Positions 57,337 to 64,000 of a DNA stretch of 64,000 bases are shown here, piece after piece. The notes beneath the pieces are model-generated. The model was given only the letters and a program-made list of their open reading frames with translations. It had not been told where the DNA came from and searched no databases. Numbering within the stretch: the stretch's first letter is position 1; the number at the start of each line of letters is the position of its first letter. The stretch is from Euryodendron excelsum. Lineage: Eukaryota; Streptophyta; Magnoliopsida; Ericales; Pentaphylacaceae. The position numbers and the translations under genes were made by a program. The stretch spans positions 10,645,501-10,709,500 of the forward strand of contig CM065394.1 in NCBI GenBank assembly GCA_033060915.1, read 5' to 3'.

Positions 57337-59643
57337 TTGTTTTAGGAAAGTGTTACATTTAAAATGACTTTCGTGGTCCATATTTTCAAATCTTTATTGT
57401 TTTCAAAACCATAATGCTAGAATAACTCTAATTCTTTCATGGTTAGAATCGTTTTAGGAAAATAAGATATTTTTAGAGACTTGTAAAAGTCCACATTCAA
57501 ATTCCTTTCCAAATTATTTTTCAAACTTACTTCCCAAAACCTCTTTTTAAATCCTCTCCAAAATCTCTTTTTTCAAATCTACTTTTTAAAATCTCTTCTC
57601 CAATATACTTTCTAAAAACTCTCTCCAATCTCCTTTCTAAAATTGCTTTCTAAAAATTTTCTTAAAAAACAAAAACTTACTTTCGTAAAAACCCTTTCCA
57701 AATTCCTTTCCAAAAACTCTCTTGAAAAATTCACTTTCTAAAAACTCTCTTCAAGTTTCCTTCCAAAAAACTCACTTCAAAAGATTTACTTTCCAAAAAC
57801 TCTTTTCCTTGGATTCCAAGTCAAGCCTTAGAGCCAATGATTAGGAAACCCTAATTTCCACTTTCCTTTTCCATTACAAATCATAGATTTCCAAAATTCT
57901 ATTTCTTACATCAAACTCTTAGGCTTCCTAAACCTCTTTTTCAATGTCAAATCATATTTTCTAAATCTAAGTTTTTCAAATGTAATCATTTTTAATTCCA
58001 TGTCAAATCTAGTCCTCCAACTTATAAAACCAAATCAAATCTTCCGTTTTTTGAAATAAAATAAAATCATCTCTTTTGGGAAATAAAACCCAATCTTTTA
58101 TTTTAGGAAATAGAAATCAAATCTTTCCTGATCCAAACATTTTCCTAATTTCAGCCTTTCCTAATCCCAATCTTTCCTAATCCAAATCTTTCTTAATTCC
58201 AATCTTTCCTAATCTCATACCTTCCTAAATCTTAAGTTTCCAAAACTTGAACTTTCAAATCTTTCCTTAAACTTTAAGTTTCTTAATCTTTCTAAACCCC
58301 AACTTTTCCTAATTCTAAAACTTTTTAAATTCCAAATCTTTTTCAAACCTAATCAAATCTTTCCTAACAAGGAAACTTTCCAAACTCGAAACTTTCTTAA
58401 GTTGAAACTTTCTAAATTCAAAACTTTCCAATTTCAAAACCTTTCCTATTTTAAAGTCTCCTAATTCGAAACTTTCCTAAAATGAAACTTTCCTAAAACG
58501 GAACTTTCCTATTTTGAAACTTTCCTAATTTCAAGAATTTTTAAATTCAATCTTTCCTAGACTCCAACTCTCCATGTTTTCTAAATTAAACTTTCCAATC
58601 AAATCTTTCTTAAATCTCAATTCTTTCCTAAGTTCTATCTTCCCTAAGTCGAGGTTTACTAAAACCAAACTTTCGAAAATCAAGCTTTTCAAGTTTAAGT
58701 CAAGTCAATTCAATTACATGTTTCAACCCTAGATTACCCTAAGTCCTAGGATGTCTAGATCCTAATTCAATCCTAACCCTAAAGTTAGGAAGCTTCCAAC
58801 TCTTCTCCAAAAATTTTTTTCTAAATCGAGATGGTTTTTCAAACTTCAATTCAAGTCAAGATGTTTTCAAAACTCTATGTTTCCAAATCAAGTTCAAAGT
58901 CAATTCTAAGGTCTATTTCGAATCCTTAAGTTTTATTTTAAATTAAAGTCCAATCTTTTCAAATCTTCTAACTCAATTTCAAATCAAAGTTTAATTTTCA
59001 ATCTTCCAAATCCTAGTTCCAAATCAAACTCTTTTCAAACCAAATTTTCTATTGGACTCTTGTCCGAACTATGACTGACTTGATTCCCAAAAAAGGGACA
59101 CGTAGGCAACCCTCAAGGGTGCGGTCACAATCTTTTTTAAACTTCTATTTTCACAACTTTTTTCAAGTTTTCAATTCTATAACTCTTTTCAAACTTCCAA
59201 TTCTAAAAATCTATTTTCAAATCTCTATTTCCAATTTCTAAAACTTTCTTTCAAAATCAAATCAATCTTTTCAAATTCATTTCAAATCAAATCAAGTTCT
59301 TTTCAAATCTACTTTTAGAATCGAATCAAATTCTCGCACTTGCATTATCATGCATCATGTCAACTTCTTTTTTTCAAATCAAGTGGATAGTTTTGGATAT
59401 TTATTAATCAAAGACTCTAATGAGTGAATCTAGGGTGAATAGATATGTAGGTACCGCAAGGGCGGGGTAGGGTGATGGCTTAGTATGTCTTCCTTACACG
59501 TAACTAACCTCCGAATCTAGATCACTGTTTTCAAAGATCAAATAGAGTTATTTTTAAAAAAGGGCTTAAATATTTGAAAAGGTTGTCAAACAACCTATTT
59601 TCTTAAAAACCATTTCTTGAGGAAGTTTTTAAAATCTTTTTTC
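57337..59643 (+). repeat. LTR-a, second part, truncated at its 3' end
   Basis: Resumes LTR-a after the nested LTR-b: TTGTTTTAGGAAAGTG parallels 55113 onward. It stops near AAACCCTAAG, about 215 bp before the expected GGGCATGACA end, at the palindrome centre. Confidence 0.75.
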
Positions 59644-59655
59644 AAAAACCCTAAG

Positions 59656-62600
59656 GAAAACAAATTTGAAGACTTCCTCAAAAGAGGGTTTTTAATAAAA
59701 GAGGATGTTTGGCAACCATTGAAAATATTTAAGGCCTTTTTTTTAAAATAACTCCATTTGGTCTTTGAAAACAGGGATCTAAGTTAGGAAGTTGGTTACG
59801 TGTAGGGAAAACGCACTAAGCTATCACCCTACCCCTCCCTTACAATACCTGCATGTCTATTCATCCTACGTTCACTCACTCAGAATATTTGATTAATAAA
59901 TGTCCAAAACTATCTACTTTAGAAAAGAACTTCGAAAAGAAATTAAACATGATGCAGGATATGCAAGTACAAGAAAAGACTTTGGTTTTTGAAAATAGAT
60001 TTGAAAAGAACTTGATTTGATTTGAAAAGAAAGATTTGGAAATAGAAATTTGAAAATAGATTTTTGGATTTGGAAGCTTAAAAAAAGTTATGAAATTAGA
60101 AATTTGAAAAAAGTTGTGAAAATAGAAGCTTGAAAAAGGTTGTGACCGCACCCATGGAGGTTGCTTACGTATCCCTTTTTTTAGAACCAGGTCAGTCGTA
60201 GTTCAAACAAGAGTTCGATAGAAAATAGAAGGTTTGACTAGAAAAAGAGTTTGAGTTGGAATTTGAATTGGAAGATTAGGAAATTGAACTTTGATTTGAA
60301 ATTAACTTGGAAGATTTGAAAAGATTGGTTTTGGAAAGATTGGTTTTAGAAAACCTAGACTTAGGAAAGATGGGACTTAGGAAGGACTTGAGGTTTAAGA
60401 AAGATTTGACTTGACTTGGAAGGAATTTAGAAAATATTTAACTCGAATGTTGGACTTGGAAAGTTGGAGTTTAAGGAAGATTGGATTAGGAAGTCTCAGA
60501 TTTAGGAAAGTTTCAAAATAGTAAAGTTTCGTTTTAGGAAAGTTTCATTTTAGGAAAGATTTCGAATTAGGAAAGTTTAAAATAGGAAAGGTTTTGAAAT
60601 TGGAAAATTGTGAATTTAAAAAATTCTAGATTTGGAAAAATTTGAAATTTAGAAAGTTTAGAATTTTGGGAAGATTTGGAATAAAAAGTTCGAAATTGGG
60701 AAAGGTTTGAAAGTTTGAGTTTTAGAAACACTTAAAGTTTAGGAAAGATTTGAGTTTAAGAAAGATTGAAAAATTTAAAGTTTAGAAAGTTAAGATTTAG
60801 AAAGGTATGGAATTAGGAAAGATTTGGATTAGGAAATATTTGATTTCTATTTCCTAAAACAAAATATTGGATTTTGTTTCTAAAAAGAAATTATTTGATT
60901 TTGTTTCCAAAAACGGAGGATTGGATCTAGTTTCCTAAACGAGAAAATTGGATTTGGTTTCCTAAAATGGAGAATTTGATTTAACATGGAATTGGAAAGA
61001 TGAAGTTTTGGAAATCCTAGATTTTGATGCAGAAAATAAGATTTGGAAATATATGATTTTGATGTAGAAAATAGGATTTAGTAACCTAAAGTGTGATGTA
61101 GGGAAGGAAGTTGGGAATTAGAGTTTCCTAATCATGGTTCTAGGGCTTGCCTTGGACTCGAAGGTAAAGAGTTTTTATAAGGTGAATTTTTTGGAAATAA
61201 AGATTTTTAGAAGGAGATCTTAGAAAAGAGTTTTTAGAAGGTGAATTTTGAAGAGGGCTTTTGGAAAGGAGTTTGAAAAGAAGTTTTGGAAAATAAATTT
61301 TTTGAAGGGAGTTTTTAATAAGCAATTTTGGAAAGGAAATTGGAGAGAGTTTTTAGAAAGTATGTTAGAAAAGAGACTTTAGAGAGTAGACTTGAAAAGA
61401 GAGTTTTTGAAAAGAGTTTGAAAAGAGATTTTGAAAAAAGGGATTCTTAGAAAGTAAGTTAAAAAAAAGAGTTGTAGAGGATTTGAATGCAGATTTTTGC
61501 AAACCTTTAAAAATATCTCACTTTCCTAAAATGATTATAACCATCCCTTCTAGGATTGTGGTTTTGAAAACAACAAGGATTTGAAAATATGGACCATATT
61601 GGTCACTTTAAATGTAACACTTTCCTAAAGCAACCCTAACCTTGAAAATGCTAGAATCACCTTAGGATTGTGATTTTGAAAATAAGTTTTGAAAAAGAAA
61701 ATTTTAATACAAGTTTTGAAAACGATTTTTTATGCAAGTTTTGAAAACGAGTTTGAAAACAAGTTTTGGAGAGATGTATGATCATGATATGCACAATGCA
61801 AGTTGGGATCGTGAACATATAAGGTTAAAGGCTTCAGCACATAATCAAAGGGGTTGAACCTACATGGTCTCCGATTAGACTAAGAGAAAGCCCTCGATAT
61901 GGTGACTTTCAATAGCCTAATCTTACACATAAACTGGGGAGTCCCTTATTTCAAGCATGCAAGAAACGGGGGTAGAAGATGGGGATTAAAATAGAAGAAA
62001 ACGCAAGTGGGTTAGGAGAGAGAAGAGAGAGGGGAGAATTGCACAAACGTAAATAGAAAGCCTACCTTGTATCTTCTTTGTTTTGCTTGCTTCCTTTGCT
62101 TTATTTTACTTCGGTCTTCGAGAGCTGGATTTGGTCTTCAGGAGCTTCCGAGTTGCAGCACTTCAAGTATTCAATGGAGGCTCTGGAGGCTAGTACATGA
62201 GTGTATATGAGTGTATGTGTGCTAGGGTTAAGTTTATAGAGGCTAGGGTTTGTATATGGAGGCTAGGATTTGAAGAACCTAAAGGGAACTAGGGTTTGGA
62301 AAGACTTTGAGCTCTGTATATTAAAGAGTAGGATTTTTGGACTGAGTTTGTGGACTCTTTTTACGCTAGAGGAGGCTTTGTATTTATAGATAAAAGACTG
62401 AACTGGCGCCTGATGCAATGACGCTAGGCCAAAAATCCTACTAATGGCACTAGGAGTGATGTCAGGCCATTTTTTGGCTTGGTGCCATTGCTAGTGGTGC
62501 CAGCCACTTAGGAAACTTTTAAGGTTGGCAAGCAACGTATCTTTCAAAGATTTGGGCGCCTGTACTAGTGACTACCATGCAATTTTTAACTTAGCTTCAC

Positions 62601-63973
62601 TAGGAGTAACTCCGGAAGGTCTAGGAATGATTTAAAGGATCGGGAATGGCCCGGAGAGTTGGAAAGGGACAAAAACCCTTAGAATAGTGTCATAGGGGTA
62701 ATGGACTTGAAAAATGATGACAGGACGTGTTGGAGGGGTTGACCGGGCCATTAGGGGCAAAACGGTCAATCTGGCCGAAAAGCTACCGGGATGGACTTGA
62801 CATATCCCAGAAGAAGACTCAAGGTTTGGAAACATTACTTAGAATGTTCCAAGAGGTTACTGGTTTGATGCCCAGAGCCGGTGTGGTTGGAAAAGGCAAC
62901 CGGCCCACTAAGGGTAAAACGGTCATTTTGCACTAGGTTTGCCGAAACTGACTCGGAATGACCTAGAAATGTATCGAAAGGCCGGGGATACTATCAAAAA
63001 CATTCCTAGGAGGTTACCGGTTTGATACTCAGAGCCGGTGTGGTTCCCGGGGGGCTCGGATGCCTATGGACAAAATGGTCATTTTGACCGAAGGGTTTCG
63101 GAATTGGACCGAAACCATCTGGAAGGCACTTAAACATGTCAGATCGTCTTTGGGACGATCTTGGAAGGGTGGACTTATTGTTCTGAAGACTTAGGTACTT
63201 TCTCGAGAAACGTGTCAGAAATGGCCCTAGGGGCAGTTTGGTCATTTTTCACCAGAGTAGGCTAGCAGGCACTGGTGTTGACCTGCATTTTTAATGCTTC
63301 CGTCACTCTAACAGTGGTCTCTTGACATAGAGGTTTATTGGCAATTCCCAATGTCGACTTGTTTACGAGTGTTTTCGCCACCTTGATGGTTGTGATGTTT
63401 ATGAGTACTTCCGTTACTCTAACGGTTCGCGATCATTCCAGAAACTGTCTGATCTCAGGAAGCTGCTAGGTGGACTTATCGCCTGAGGAATTAACTTTCT
63501 CGAAGGGCATGTCAAATAACGGACATTTCTTCATTGGCAGGCTAGCAGGCGCCAAAGGTGGACCGTTCCACTATCTCGGGGACTTGGAGTCTCATCCCGG
63601 TTGACGGGTTTGAAGGGACTTACCATTCTGAAATTTTTTCTCAAAAAGTGTGCCAGACTAGATGGACTTACCACCTTGAGGAGTCAACTTTCTCAAAAGG
63701 CGTGCCAAATTTAGTTAGACTTGAAATTGGATTTGAGATTAAAACGGGGACTTATCGTCTTTGAAAAGACATGCCCATTGGAATTGGACTGGATAATGCC
63801 CCAAGGGCATTTTGGTCATTTTGCCTTCATTTGGGCCCAATGGGCCCGTGAAGTGATTGATTGATGGAATTATATTTGGAAAACTAGTTTGAACTAGAAT
63901 ATGTCCATATTGACTTGAATACAAGTCTGGACGGATTAGAGACTGCCGAGCAGGCAAAAATGGGGTGCTTATA
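59656..63973 (-). repeat. LTR-c, inverted copy, 3' LTR of an element to the right
   Basis: On the minus strand it begins TATAAGCACCCC (TG changed to TA) and follows LTR-b to about 57101, where it is truncated. TATAAATA (minus) lies at 62381-62388. A polypurine tract flanks its start, so the body of this minus-strand element lies beyond the window. Confidence 0.8.
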
Positions 63974-63991
63974 ATTGCCCCTCTTTTTCTG
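63974..63991 (-). promoter_or_regulatory. Polypurine tract of the element bearing LTR-c
   Basis: Minus strand CAGAAAAAGAGGGGCAAT directly precedes the LTR start. This is the plus-strand primer of reverse transcription, which shows that LTR-c is a 3' LTR. Confidence 0.75.
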
Positions 63992-64000
63992 TCTTTGCTT

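Overview
This is an AT-rich nuclear segment from a flowering plant, most likely a eudicot. It carries one real host gene, an 11-exon group D (TDY-type) MAP kinase on the minus strand, surrounded and invaded by plant transposable elements: Ty3/gypsy of Athila, Tat/Ogre-like and Tekay-like type, Ty1/copia, a Tourist-like MITE, a LINE fragment and microsatellites. No tRNA, rRNA or CRISPR was seen. Element family names come from reading the sequence, not from a database search.

Left flank (1-12,060). A decayed minus-strand Ty3/gypsy gag and its LTR occupy 1-1,760. A possible coding remnant of unknown origin lies at 2,496-3,109. A degenerate minus-strand Ty1/copia element spans 3,316-10,960. Its 3' LTR is split by a 2.1-kb TG...CA element with the target duplication ACACT. 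Its integrase is split by a 446-bp Tourist-like MITE with the duplication TTA.

MAP kinase gene (12,061-about 48,340, minus strand). Eleven coding exons with GT-AG junctions and consistent phases total 1,794 nt (597 aa). The last ten exons lie at 12,402-22,059. Exon 1, which encodes the N-terminal extension typical of MPK8/MPK15-type kinases, is at 47,945-48,205. Intron 1 is therefore 25,885 bp. A nest of transposons explains all but about 1.2 kb of it. A solo LTR (22,321-46,976, duplication GAGCC) was hit by a 20-kb Athila-like element (22,899-43,251, duplication ATTGC), which itself holds a second Athila element (24,688-34,086, duplication CCTAA). The same solo LTR was separately hit by a 1.9-kb SIRE-like LTR (44,844-46,714). 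The two Athila elements and the solo LTR all read antisense to the kinase.

Right flank (48,340-64,000). After the promoter region comes a Tat-type gypsy remnant (degenerate LTR, primer binding site, first part of gag) interrupted by very large LTRs of about 4.5 kb. LTR-b (52,771-57,331) is a complete solo LTR inserted into LTR-a, a copy of the same family, with the duplication TAGGG. LTR-a meets an inverted copy, LTR-c, head to head with about a 12-bp spacer near 59,650, forming a giant palindrome. LTR-c is bordered by a polypurine tract at the right edge, so it is the 3' LTR of a minus-strand element that continues beyond the window.
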